A DNA stretch of 31,275 nt. It comes from Rhizophagus sp. LPA8_4_AMF. Lineage: Eukaryota > Glomeromycota > Glomeromycetes > Glomerales > Glomeraceae. Positions 9,970-23,731 of the stretch are shown piece by piece. A program made the translations under genes and the position numbers. The notes under the pieces were generated by a model, which was not told where the DNA came from, did not search any database, and worked only from the letters and a program-made list of their open reading frames with translations. The stretch lies in NCBI GenBank assembly GCA_021464525.1, contig JADRCO010000541.1, forward strand, positions 1 through 31,275. The letters run 5' to 3'. The first letter of the stretch is position 1. The number at the start of each line of letters is the position of its first letter.

Positions 9970-10250
9970 ATTGGAGGATATAATCCAAATGAATGGAATA
10001 GGTTCGGCACTACTAAAGATAGTTTTATATTTTCTTTTAACAATGCTAGAATTGATGATTATATTTTAAGTCGTGTAAAATACGAAAATTATGCTAAGCG
10101 TAATAGTTCTTCTTATGGTCCATCATTTGGTGAAAGTGATCTTATTATATGGGATTGGGCCTTATTCAATCATTATTGTAGAAAATCTCGATTAGAATAA
10201 CTGAAAATAAGTTTAATGTAGAAATTTCAAATTGGTCGTCATTGAAAAGG
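9970..10250 (+). pseudogene. Truncated TLDc C terminus (BTB-BACK-TLDc copy 3 remnant)
   Basis: Homology to the complete genes begins abruptly at GGYNPNEW (9973) and continues with KDSFIFSFNNARIDDYILSR, GPSFGESDLIIWDW, to a stop at 10198-10200. The BTB, BACK and first part of TLDc are absent, and no start codon is available. It is closer to copy 2 than to copy 1. Two deletions relative to copy 2 break the end: 13 nt near 10188 (between aaatc direct repeats), creating the stop, and about 11 nt near 10220. The downstream flank to about 10440 is still homologous to the flanks of both intact copies, including cgtaagttagggagcta, so this was a full duplication unit that was later truncated at its 5' side. 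Confidence 0.85.
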
Positions 10251-10440
10251 TACTTCTCTTTCATTCTTATTCTTTGCAAATCATTAGTTCACTACTTAAC
10301 ATAGTCTTTAGCACGTAAGTTAGGGAGCTAATTTTATATCTGTGTATAAATTGATACATATTTCATAAAATTGAAACCCGATCTAAGTTAAAATAAATCA
10401 AAATAAGTAATTGGATGTATTTTGACGAAATCATGTTCCG

Positions 10441-10874
10441 AATTATAATTTATTTAATTTTTTTTACTTAGAAGATAGAATAAATTCAATATCATTAAAA
10501 AAGTATAATAGAGAAAGTTATAAAATATACTGAAAAAAGAAAAATGGGTGAAGATTACTAATATTATATAGTTACTTTACTTTTGGAGAGTAAATTATTG
10601 GCTGAAAATAAGCCACGATAGTCTCTTATCAGCCAATCATTTACCTGTAATAAGTTAGAATAATGTTATATTATTTTTCATTTTTCATCGAATAATTCTA
10701 TTATAATAAATTATTAGTCAAATAGCCTGTGATAAATTTAAAAATTGAATTGTTAAGTCATAAGATATACAAACAAATGAACTTTCGAATTATTTATTGG
10801 AAATATTCATGAATGTTTTACATTTATTTAGATATTTAATACTACAGTTAAAAATGTAATGTACTATAATATAT
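10441..10874. other. Intergenic between the BTB cluster and the large minus-strand gene
   Basis: AT-rich, no ORF. It probably contains the 3' ends of convergent transcripts. A short inverted pair (ttggctgaaaataagcca near 10599) is the only structure noted. Confidence 0.4.
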
Positions 10875-13800
10875 TTAAAAATCAAATCTCTTTAGATTTT
10901 TTAATTTTTTTCTAGTTCCAGTAGTTGAAGATGTAGTAGAAATATTTTCTTTCTTAGTTTTCTTTAATAAAAATTAATAAATTAATATTAAATACTTTAG
11001 TGTTTTTAGAAAATCAAAAACTTGAAATATGAATAAAATACCTCAATTTCTTCAGCAATAAAGACATAACAATTATATGCATGTGATACTAATAAGTTAG
11101 TAGGAAATGATGCTCTAATGATTTCTTTTTTAATATCACTTGTCCATAACTCCAGAGTAAAATCCAAGAGATATTCTCTTAAATTTATATTTTCTATATT
11201 AGTATTGATTAATAAGAATCTATTAACAAATCTTTTTAAGGCAAGAGCAAATGCTTTAGGGGAAACAAGTTGTTGATTTATAAAATTATTAACTGAATCC
11301 TTAATTTGTTGGGTCAATGGAACTTTTAATTTATCATCAATATTGTGAATTGTAGAATTAATAACTTGTTCTTCCATTAACTCATATAATGCTATAACAT
11401 ATTTTAAAGAAAATTCTTTCAAGATATCAATGAATGTTATATTATATCTTGCTAATTTAAGCCATTGATTAACAAAATCAATAATGAATATATTATTATT
11501 TTTAATTGATAATTCTTTGATGAGACAAAGAATCTTTTCAAAAAGAAACAATAATTCATGCAAATTGATTGAATTTAATGAATTCTCCAAAATTAAAGAA
11601 TTTGATGGTTGAAAAATTGCTAAAATTAATAACATTTTATCGATTGGGATAGGTTCTTGTGGTAACATATTTTTAATATCGGAAATAATTCTCATAGAAT
11701 TATGAAATATTTCATGTTTAAACGAAAAATCTTTCAAATAAAATCCAGTATCTTCCTCTTCAATATAAACTTTATCATAAACTAATTCTTTAACAAGTAT
11801 CATTTCAATTTGTTGTAAATCAAAAATGAAATTTTTCTCATCCTTTCTTTGGCTGTAATTTAAAATCTTTTTACTATCCTCATTAATAAAATTAGTATCT
11901 TGTATTTGAAACAACTTAATGGATTTGATATAATGAGGTGAATCTTCTATGAATTTAAGATTTTTACATTTTCCAATTGGAATAGCGAGAACATTATCCA
12001 AAAATTCATTATGAAATTTAATTAACCATTCCAAAATTTCGCATAGATAATTTTTTCGCTCGATTAAACTAAAAATAACAGGACGTTCGAGATCCATGTA
12101 CAATTCTTCGGGTTGATTTTGGTTAATATTAATAATAACAGAGTTCCAACTCAATGCAAAGTCTTCAAATAAAGATTTTAAATAGTTGCCGTCATTAATA
12201 TCATCCATCGATTCCTTTTCAATATATTCCTTAAACGTCATAGTTTGAGCTGATTTTCTGGTTAAAACATATTCAAGTTTGGAATTTATAAACTTTACAA
12301 ATCTAACAATTGGATAAAGGTGTTTTATAAGATCTAATTTTTTGTAATTACTAATATATACTGATATAAAGGGATAACCATCTGAATTTTTATTAAAATT
12401 ACTATTGTAAAAAGTACTGAAATCTTCAAAATTCACTTGTTTAATTGAAGTCCAAAGTTTCGGAAGGAAATTCATTTCGTTTTTATTTTCAATCCATGGA
12501 AAATCTTCCTTTAATTTCTGAAGTTGAATTATATTTTTTTGCTGCAAGCGTAATTCAAGTAAAAAATATGATCTGAGAGATTGAATAAACGAATGATCAA
12601 TAATAACGCATTCATTAATCTCTTTAACTAGTGATCTGGATAAAGAATTATCCTCTTTCACATAATTGTCCCAAAACTTAAATATAATTTCTTTTAGGAG
12701 AGCTACTGAAGCTATTTGTTGTAATGGAAAACCTCCTTGTTTTGTAAAAGTTTCAATTGAAAATTTGAAATAAGGCGATAATTCTTTTAAATCAAATTCA
12801 GTAAAAATATTTTGAATAATTTCACAGCAAAGTTCCGCCATACTATTTTCAGAATCTTTAATTTTGAGATTTTTATTAATTATAATTAATCGATTTGAAA
12901 GTTGTAAAGCTGCTTCAGGGTTTTTAATTAGGGTGAAAAAGATTCGATCATTGTGCTGGTTTTCAGTGATAAATATTTTTTCAATTATTACATTAGCTAA
13001 TTGAAAGGGTTTTCGCATAAAAATATTTTTGTAAATAAACAGCCGTATTTCAGATTCTATAGGAATGAATTCAAGAATTCTCATAAAGAAAGATCTAATA
13101 TGAGTTAAATTATTACTATGATCTAAATCATCAAATATAAACTCAATAATACCAACATTAACAAGATCTTGTTTCTTGGCAGTTTTTCCTAAATTAATCG
13201 TCTCTTTGACTATTTCTAACAGAATAGGGTTGATTTTTAATAGATCGTTACATATAAGCAATAAAGGAAGGATTTCCGAATTTTTTATAGCATTAATTTT
13301 ATTACTTAACGCTAAAATGATACTCATCTTTTGTTCCCATTCATCATCATTGTTGCATATTTTTTGTAATATCAAACCAATTGATTCTTTAAAAAGATAT
13401 TGATCAAGTGTGCCATGCACAATAAATTCTTCTTGTACTTTCTTAATAATAGATGGAAAATTTTCAACTAATTGTAATTGTACTAAAATATTATCTCTAT
13501 ATTTCCACCAATAAAGATGAAGGAGAAATGGATCATTGACTATTTTGTCTCCAACTAAATTCTTTAAAATGAAATCTAGTTCTTCTTTACTCTTTAGTTT
13601 ACTTGTAGAAGAGTAAGATGATAATATAATCTTAATAAAATCTTTATAATATAATTCTGAATATTTTTCCAAGTTTTCAAATACTGGGTTGTCAGAAAAT
13701 ATATTACGTAAATTATTCTTGAAATCTTCAATATGTTCTTCAATTAATTCTTCATGTAATATTTTAGTGTTGTTATTAATATTTTCCGGGTCTTGACTCA

Positions 13801-16800
13801 ATATGTATAATTCTTCATCATAATAATCTTCATAATAATTAATTTGATTCATAATATAGTATGAAAATGGAAATTCTAGTTCATTAACTGTTGCACATGG
13901 CATCATATATTTCGAAGGTTCTGTTTTTGGTAAATTATTAATATTGATAATTGTATCGTCCATTAACATTTTTTTCCATAAATCACACAACTCTAATTTC
14001 ATTTCAGATTCTTCATTATTTTTAATAGTGAAAAATGTTGCTGTTGCTGATAACTTTTCAAGTGAATAAAAGATTTTAGCTATCGTTTGTTTAATAGTTA
14101 TCTTTACATAATTCTGCAATGCTAACGAAAAGGATCCAAATTGGTTTAAATAATCTTTGTTACAAGCTACTTCAAATTGCCAATCTTCACAATTTAGAAA
14201 AATCCATTTGAAAGTTTTTGCTTTTATACATTGAATAAAATTGGTATCGCTTAATATTTCTTTATATAACATCCTATCAAATAAAAAGTATATTTTTAAT
14301 ATTTTATCTGCCAAATTAACATTTAAAAATATGTATTTAGCTAAAAATTTCATACCTGCTGTAACTTTCATTAAAGGGCCGATATTCTATGCATGAAAAG
14401 AACCACAATAATTCATCTTTGAAGAGTTTTTCAAATGGCATAGTAGAATTGATTATTTTCTTTAAAATTTCTGAATTTGTTATATCATATAAAGAACGAT
14501 CCAAAAGATTACGTAATTGTATCTTTTGGTCCAAAGATTCAATCGTAATCTGTTTCCAGCCACACATGAAATTAAAAGGTGTTGAAGTTGATCTTTGATG
14601 TTCTCGGTTAATATGAAATATAATGCACGAATATTTCATAGGAATAGAGTGTTCCATTTGACTTTTCCTTGCAATAAATTCATTTCGGAATTGTTCAATA
14701 ATAAATTTAGCCAACTTAATCATACAAATACAAGTAATATCATATTGAAGAATTAACATGTGGTCGGTTGATTCTAACCAAAAATGGTTTACCTACAATT
14801 GTATTCAGATTAGATCAAAATTTTACAAATTAAACAAAAAAAAAAAAATTATTTTATTTCTTATCCCTATTTACCCAGTTTGAGAATTGAGCTTCAGTTC
14901 TGAAAGTTGACAATCTATTTACTTGACATTTTACAAGCCCTTGTAAACAAGACTTGACATCCATATTAATATTTGAGAAAGTGTTAATAATTACTAAATT
15001 ATCATTTGATGTTGCCAATGATTTTTCTTGATTGAATAACGCGGCAAAATAATCATAAAGACTATCATGATGCTGTTGATGGAAATAAACATGTTTCCAC
15101 CGATTAATTTCATCTCGTTCTAAAGCTGATCGTTCAGCTCTTATGACTCCATCAGAAGATGCTACTGCAATTAAACATTCCTTGCATTTTTCTAAAATCT
15201 CATCATCATCGGCTTCAGGATTATTCTTTGTAATATCGATAGCTAAACTTAGTAAGGTTTCATCCTTATCGAACCCAATGAATAGATCCCCAATGAATAG
15301 ATCCTTCTGGGTGAATTTATTGCTAATAAAAGTTGTTATTTGTTTTACCCATCCGTCTAAATGTTGCACAATGCCTTTTTGTCTATCATCAAGTATGTCA
15401 CTAATCGACATTTTTTGTTTTTCAAATCGATTAAGTAATGGAGGATCAGCTGAAGACAAATTCTTCTCATCCATGACAAGAATACATTTGAAATTCGGTG
15501 AAACATAACTGGAAAATATGAATTAAATCATTACATAATCTTAATTCGAAAACATAATCAAACTCTTAATTAATTCATCGTAAATAGTCAACTTACAGCA
15601 TAGGATTAGCGCAAGCTCTAAATGCAACTCGTATAAAGTATTTGGGATTTTCCTTGTCTCCCACTACAATATAATTTTGATTCCATAAATCGTAAAGACT
15701 CCCTATTAGGCAAAAAATAAAATTTTATTTCTTTGATTAAGAATTTCGTGCTGGATATTGCATAATTGAAATGCTAGTAAAATTAAGAAATTACCATAAA
15801 TTATTTCCAAATCTGTTAGAATCAATGGTCTGCCTTCTTCAACACACATCTAAAATGATAAAATAATGTTCACGTAAATTAATCAAACAGAAACGAAATA
15901 TAAAATTAAATTAAATTGTAAATTAGTTACCATGATCCTTCTCAAAACACTGTAGGAATAATCCACTCGGTCATCAGGGAATTTTGATCCTAAAATCACA
16001 ACGGGATCCAACTCTTTCCTTCTTAATTGATAAGTCAATAAATTTACAATCGAATCACTTTTGCCAATAACCATTAAATGACGCGCATCCGAATCATCTA
16101 AATTTGAATCGATCAATTGTTCGATTGGAATTTGTTTATAGAACCATGGTTTATGATCATTAAACATTTTAAGAACATCTCCAAAATAATTTTCACATAA
16201 TTTGGCATTATTTTCCGTTCCTCCAAAATTACGGGCTAACGCCATTTGAATATTCTCCGGAGTCATTTCATTTAATGAAAGCTGTTTGACCAACGCGTAA
16301 TAATCACGAAGTCCATGAAAGTTAGGTAAAGTTTGACCTTCTTTTTCATAATCTGAATATGCTTTAGCTAAAGGTCCTAAAGCGCCTCTTTGTCCAAGTC
16401 CATTAACTTCTGTATTTAATAAACGATCAGCAGTATCAACTAAATCATCCAAGTCAAATTGTGGTCTATAAAAAAATTAATAAAAAAATTATAAATTAAT
16501 AAAGTCAATTAAATATGTATTTTATAAAAAATTATACCTCTGAACAAGTAATGCACGGCTACTTTTACTATTATCTAGACGCCAATTAGATATTCCTATC
16601 ACCGAAACAGTTGGTCCTGTGGCCGGATAGCTTGGCTCAAGAAGAGAATGAAGTACTTTTAATGGATTGAAAGGACTTGTTTCGGCCAAACCGACTAATA
16701 AAATAAATTCGGTCAACTTTCAATTAAAAAAAACCAACAAAATAATGCAATAAAGATCATAAGAAAATGAAAATCACCTTCATCAAGTAAAACAACACTA

Positions 16801-19800
16801 ATGACAGGAAATTTCTTGGAAGACGTTTCTTGATATTTATTTGCCTTATCAAAAACTTTTATTATAACGTCAGAAGTTGAAGATGAAGATCCTTGATGTG
16901 GAATTAAGTAAATCTGTGGTAGTTTTCTAAAATATCTATCACATGAATCTGATCCACGTAAATTCGAACTAATGAGACGAATTGCCAAAGATTTTGAAGA
17001 GCCCGGAGCCCCTATAAGGAACAGAGGGATTTTTGCCAAAATGCATACGATCATGACCAAGACATTTTCTAATAAAGCTTCGTTATATGCCGTATTAGGT
17101 GGACATTGCATTCTATTAATGTAATCCTCCTGTTCTTCGCGTATAATTTTAACAAATAGGTGTTCTCCTATATAAGCTTTGTGATTTTGTAATATTAGTC
17201 CCATTTCGCGACGATATTGTTTACGTAAATCTTGTTCATATAACCGAGAGTGATAACAAAGACTAAGTGCTAAAACATAAGATCTGGTTATTATAGTTGG
17301 ATTTCCAGGTGGTGGATATTTATGTCCTTTTTTGTAAGGTGGACGATTCTCAAGTGAATAATAAAAGAATTTCACCAATTTTAGAGCTCGCTTAACATCT
17401 CGTAAGCTAACACTGTATGGTTCTTCAATTTTTCGAATAAATTTTTGAGAAGCAAATAAGAGTTCAACAAATACGGGATGTCCTAACTTTTTTAATTCTT
17501 TTTCAACCATTATTTCAATATATTTCAATTCATCTTCTGGTCTTAAAACACCATAATCCCATACAAAATCTAAAATTTGACTGGGAAGTGGTTTTACTTG
17601 ATATATAAGATTACTTTGTTCTTCAAATTTTTTACTTGTCAAATAAGCTTCGTTTTGTACTCTTTTACGAAAACGGTATGGATTACAGGTAGCAAATAAC
17701 CGAATATTTTGGTGTATAGGTTTTCCATTATAAGTTCTACTAGATATTAAATCTGCAAATAAACCTAAATAATTACAAGTGTTAATTTCATCAAATAATA
17801 CCCAAACTTTACTCTTTTCTGCTTTTTTAAAAGCATTATTCATAAAGATTTTAATAGCCCGTTCATCAATTCCAGCATGAAGATTAAGAATTTGAAATGG
17901 AACTTCAACTACCATAGCCAAATATGCAATTAAACTTGTCTAAGGAAGAAATAAATAAATTATACAAACAAAAGAATAACAAGTAGTTAAAAAATCGTAT
18001 CTTATAAGCAATAACAACAGAATAAAAAAATAAGTACTTTTCCACATCCTGCTTCACCACAAACTATTATTGGAATGTTTGCACGCTCTCTTAATAGAAT
18101 TAAGGCCATTTTTATTATATTATCACAAGATAAAGCGTAATCAGGAAGATCCAATCTTTCTGCTGGATTTCGTGCCAAAGATTCTAACTTTGTGAAAAGG
18201 GCATTTTGAGACATAAAATTATAATCATCTAATTCCCAATTGACTTGATCTCCAGTTACTTGACTTTTTAATAAACTTTTAATGTCATCATGAACCTTTG
18301 TTTTGTCACGATATAAAATCGATATTATATCTGAATTATTGGAATTGAAAAATAAAATAAGATGATTTGAATCATCCCATTGAATAATTGTACTAAGATG
18401 ATCATTTTCGCCATTTGCATCAGTAGTCTCAGATTCTAGTTGTGACTCTTTTATTTTAAAAGATCTGATCGTACAATCTTTTGAGACATTTATTAAAGTT
18501 CTTAATATTGTAGTTATAAAATTAGTTGCTTTAAAAATTAATTCAAGATTATCAATGGTAAGGAGTTTACTTGATGATAATCGTACTAATTGATCCGCAA
18601 GGACATTGACAAATATTTCAACAAATCGAAATGAAGAAATATCTTCAGTTTTGTTGTTAAAGAGATATTTTGCAATAAGATATTGACATTGTTCCGCTGA
18701 TTTTATTTCTTTTTCTGGTTGAAAAAGGATTACTTTTGAATCAATTTCGTTACGATCTAATAAATCTAAATAATTACATGTAATTTGAATTGGACTACAA
18801 ATTTCTTGTGGAACTATCAAATTATTAATATTCCAAGTCAAATGATTGAACAATAAGTATCTTGCCATAGGAAGGGAGTTAAGTAAATCCTGATTCGTTG
18901 TTGAAGCTATTTCGATAAATATATGCATAGGTATTTCCGATGAGGGTAAACAAGCTATGTCAACATCAGTAAAAACACGGTTCAAAGTTAGTAACTCAAA
19001 TAAGAACATGTTAACATCTTCAGGATAGTCCGCCGACACTATGTTTATATGTAAACTTTCTACAGGCTGAAGTTTTAAATTTTTGAATTGTCGTACAAGT
19101 ACTCTGAATTCCATACTATCACTTATTAAAAATTTACGTGGAACTTTCTTTTTAACGGAACTATCCTCATTGATCCATTTAGTTTTTCCTTGCCCAGATA
19201 AGTCAGATGAAACACGTATAACATTCTGACACAATTTTCCATAAATTTGATTCATTATTTTATCATTTAGACCATTAGTTGCACACACATTTGAAGGAAA
19301 TTGATCTAGAATATAATGATACATTTGAGTTTCATTTTTATAATAAATAAGCGCCAAATGGTATCCCTTTTTTTGACTTTGCATTGACTTAATTTGTTTA
19401 ACTAAACTACGTTGTGAATTGAAATTTAACACTTCTACATTTGCAATACAAAATAATTGATCTCTATATCCATTATTTGATGCGAAGAAACTTCTTTTTA
19501 TGAAAATTGTAAGTTCTTCTATAGTAGTTGAAGAAGTACATATCAAAAGTTGCCATGGTTCAGGATAATATCCGTGATTAGCATATAATGACATAATAAT
19601 GTTTGGAACTCGTGATTTATCATTACAAGTAGCAATAAATAGTCTATCTTTTGTAGCAACATTCTGCATTACACGCTGTTCAACAGCATCAAATTTACGT
19701 GATTGTTTTGGAATATTTCTGAAAATTCTTTCTAATTCATTTCCAATTTCACATAGGATTTCAAAACAATCTTTTGATTCACGTAAAATTCTTTGTACAT

Positions 19801-22800
19801 CTCTATGAGATGATAATAATTGGGCTTTGCTATTTACAAATTTAATTAATGTTTTACATTCTTCTTCATTTTCTTTATCCAAAACTTCCGATACAAAATA
19901 ATTAAATAGCGCCAAAACATGACGAGCGGAGAAGAATGTTAAATAATAACATTTTTTATGCGCATGATCTATCATTGATTGCCTATAATTTTTAATTGAA
20001 ATCATTAATTATTTTTGTGATAAAGAAACAAAAAAAAATCAATTTAAATAAAACATTTACCATTTCTTAAGTTCCTCTTCTAAAAATTTAAGATAATCTT
20101 TCAAATTATCAGTTCCTTGTAATTTCTTTTCAAACTTTCTATAACCAAAATGTCCCGTTTGTATTAACATAGAAACAATGTTAGCTATTTCCCGTGCAAT
20201 ATTAACTTGAATAATAAACTGATTCATTGCATATTTGCACATTTCATCATTCGTCGTAATTATATTTTTTTGGTTTGCAATAAAAAGAGCTTGTTCATGT
20301 AAATCCAAAATCTCGTTTAAATAGTACTTGTCATTGAATTTAGAAGGACACTGCAAATAAAATAAACATTTGTCTTCTGTTTGATCATATGCAAATGTAA
20401 AAGTTCCATTAAGTACAGCATTTTTAATTATTTCCTTAGTAACATTTCCAGGATTTTGAATGTTATTGTATATATTTTGTAATGCCATATTGCTGTTTTT
20501 ACATAATGTAATCTTTTCTATTAAAGTATCATTCTTCTCTATAACTTTTAGTAATTCTGCCAAGAAATCATCAATACTAATTTCCATGTATTTATTCATA
20601 AGAGGAAACAAATAATGTTTAATTTGAATAAGTGATGAAATTGTATCTTTTTGAATCAATCTCTCATCTGAATAATAATCAAAATCAATCAAATTTCTGA
20701 TATCATATTCGAAAATTTTCTTTAAGGAACCTACAAATTCGTCAGCATTTGATAACTCTTTAATTAATTTCCAACAATCTTGATTAACTCTAGATAGGTT
20801 CTTATCAAGGTAATCAAAAAAATTATTTATTTGCCCAAGTTTCATGGAATCATCTTTCAAAATACGAATTGATTTTGTTAGCCAATCATCTTCATTATGT
20901 TGTACTTTGAAAATTTCTATTTCCACGACCTTTTCTAGATTTTCAAGTCGTTGAATCCAATGAGGAATTTTTGAAAAATAATCAAGTGCCAGCACAAAAC
21001 TAAAACTCTGTCTTTTAAGGACTTTATAGCCTTCCATTAAAACAAGTTCTGCATTAACATCCGTGATGTTGCTCCAAAACATAAACACATCAGAGCATTT
21101 AAGTTTTTCCCATTCCTTCAATTGTTTACAAAAAGAATCATATCTTTCGAAAACAACTGGTATTAATCTTTGCGATATGTCTTCTACTTTTGTTGCAGTA
21201 GTATCTTCTCGGATACAAGTCTCAAAGACATTTTGAAAAACTTGAGATTGGTAATATTTGTAACAACGTCTTACATTGTCAAACATATTCTTCCAATACT
21301 TTGACATCATTAATTGTTTTAATTCAGAATTTTGCATATTTCGAATAAAATCATTTCTATCTATTATTTGAGCACTTGAACAAAATTTGTCAAGAAATTT
21401 GATGAACATCTCGATTTCAAGTTGAAAATATCTTCTAAGTTCCGCAATTTCTTCTTGCGAGATTATCACATCATCCATAGATTTGTTTTTACCTATAGTT
21501 ACTTCAAAATATTGAAATATTTGCTCGTCAGAATATTCTAATAGCAATTGTAATGATCTTAAATTTATCCTTTTTTCTAAAAGTAATCTGTTAAGTTCAG
21601 TGATAGAAGTTTTAATCCGTTGAATATAAGCGTTTGCATGGAATTTTTCAACGTTCCCGGTTGCATTTAATATAATAACCCATAACTTTCTAGAATTCAT
21701 GACATTTATTATATGCTGATCAGATAAATAATGTTGTAATCTAGTCATAACATAGCACAAAATATCTTCACACATCCTAAATATTTTGTTTCTCGTTAGT
21801 TAACATAAAAATATAATCATAAATAAGAATAATAAAATGAGCTAAATACTTACGCATTTGGAATCTCTAACGTTTTGCCTTCACAATTGCAAATCAAGAA
21901 TATTCTATTAATCAACGGATCAATTTCTTGAATAACTTTATTCAATATTTCTTTAACAACGTCCAAAAATAATTCTTTTACTTTTTGTTCTTTTATCTGG
22001 GCTATAAATTTTATTGCACCAATTATCTGAGATTCAGAACATCCCTTTATCCTATCTGCAGCAATTATTGTTAAGTTTTGCCAAATATTTTTCCGGGGAC
22101 CAAGCAAAGGATGCATACGTTCTAAATGTTGAAACACGGAATATATAAATTTACTTTTATTGGTATTATTAGTATCCAATTTGTTTAAAAGAAGTGTGAA
22201 CCAATTTTTAGAAATGGTTGGCAACTTTTTTTCTTTTGTATCTGAAAAATTCCTACGAAACCAGTTGTCCAAAATTACAGGAAATAAAATTAATAGTTCT
22301 AAATTACAAGATTGAGATACAAGTTCCAATAATTGTATGATATCTTCTCTGTTCCAATTTAGACTATCATTTTGAATAAGCATTCTTATGGCAGTAATAT
22401 TCGGATCTGTCCACTTAGCAAGTGGACTTTTAAGCAAAAATAAAGAATGATTTCGAAAAACTTCAGTAACATCACCCTGAAGATTTTTTGGAACCTTTTT
22501 AAAATGATTTTCCAAATCTACAGCATTATCATTAGAAATATTCTTTTGAATTTGATCAATTAAGGATTTGAGAATGCTCTTATCAATTGCGCTATTATGG
22601 AAAAGAATATCGTTCCATAATTTGAAAAGTGAATCATTATTATGGCATAATTGGATTAACCACTATCAAAAAGAAAAATTATAAATGAAAAGATGGACAC
22701 TTGATTACAACAAAACAATAGTAATAATAAAGTTAATGTCTTAAGTTTACCTTCGCAAGATTAATATAAATATCAAAATTAATATTCTTAATATAAGGAT

Positions 22801-23653
22801 TGATCATTTCCGCCTCCTTAATAAATGTCGCCAATAAATCATCATCATGATATTTTAATGCTTTTAAACGATTGATAAAAGTATATCCAGGATCAACGTC
22901 CGCCGCTATTGCAAATATCTTAAGCCAATTAAATTGAAATTGAAAGGCATTATGTTGAATTAAAGTTGTAAAAGCAATATGCATTTGAACCTTTACATCT
23001 GAAAAATTTTCTTGATTATAGTTGTCAAGTGCATCAAGCAATAATTCAGATAGAAAGAATTTGGGTAATTCATAATTCGAATCTTGTCTTAATATATGAT
23101 ACCCCAGAAGAAGACATAAAAAAAGACGTTTTTCTCCTAATTTATCATCAATATGATTGTTAATGAATTCGATATTTGATACGTTAACTGTAAGCTCATT
23201 ATGATGAGATAATAAATATTGATATTCAGTAACTTTGTCTTTAAAGTTGTAAGATCCGATAGAATTAAAAATATAATCTATAAATGCATAATCTTGAATG
23301 TCATTGAGATATATAACGTTATTTTTCCATATGGCAAATTGATTATTTCTTTCAATATCCAATATACGATTATCTTTATCATCATTTCCTTCAAATATGA
23401 ATTTTTCACTTTTCTTTGGTACGTGAATAGCAAATCTATATATAATACCATCTTTTTCTAATAAATTGGACAAAGAAATGGTTATCGGTTCAGATTGCCA
23501 ATAAGTTGGACTTTCGAGGAATGGTTGACGAAGTTTTACGATAGGGTTTTCCCAATATCCTAGTTCTTTTCTATTGCCAAGAACTATGGGTTGCCCGACT
23601 TTTTCTATTCCTTCCGGTAAATGGATATGGAATGTAAATATTTTACTTTCCAT
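10875..23653 (-). CDS. Giant RNF213-like AAA+ ATPase with N-terminal CBM20-like domain, no RING seen (13 exons)
   Basis: Exons on the minus strand: 22751-23653, 21854-22662, 20061-21776, 18038-19982, 16778-17939, 16538-16694, 15931-16465, 15795-15849, 15597-15702, 14875-15508, 14356-14792, 11042-14273, 10875-10961. All twelve introns are GT-AG, 72-98 nt, and every phase agrees, giving 3,925 residues. The first ATG (MESKIFTFHIHLPEG) opens a CBM20-like region, about 1-115 (VLGNRKELGYWE, VKLRQ). A helical stalk follows to about 1780. AAA module 1 has Walker A GEAGCGKT (about 1785-1792) and Walker B VWVLFDE (about 1836-1842). Module 2 has GAPGSSKS (about 2101-2108) and LLDEVGLAETSPF (about 2175). 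Then come SLYDLWNQNY and DPPLLNRFEKQ, diagnostic of RNF213 relatives, and a helical C-terminal shell ending in a Lys-rich tail. Human RNF213 is a dynein-like ATPase and ubiquitin ligase with a RING and an RZ finger; neither Cys/His cluster is visible here. Ligase activity is therefore uncertain. Confidence 0.9.
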
Positions 23654-23731
23654 GGGATTATCTTTTTCTATGGAAAAAATATAAAAAAATTTTTTACTAT
23701 TTCGTTGCACAACTAAAATTAGAGTTAATAA

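Noticed and set aside
13176..13403. Plus-strand open frame of 75 codons
   Set aside because: It lies antisense inside the long exon 11042-14273 of the RNF213-like gene, whose frame continuity and splice phases are strong. It is a shadow.
14389..14598. Plus-strand open frame of 69 codons
   Set aside because: Antisense to the exon 14356-14792. Composition mirrors the real frame and there is no independent support.
15143..15508. Plus-strand open frame of 121 codons
   Set aside because: Antisense to the exon encoding the PPLLNRFEK region. The Ser-rich translation is typical of a reversed frame.
19599..19808. Plus-strand open frame of 69 codons
   Set aside because: Antisense to the exon 18038-19982 of the RNF213-like gene.
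23219..23461. Plus-strand open frame of 80 codons
   Set aside because: Antisense to the first exon of the RNF213-like gene. Very rich in Ile, Phe and Tyr, as expected for a shadow.
23654..23710. Earlier in-frame start (GTG) of the RNF213-like gene, adding 19 residues
   Set aside because: There is no ATG in the extension and its translation (KKFFYIFS) does not resemble the family N terminus. The ATG at 23653 directly begins the CBM20-like fold.
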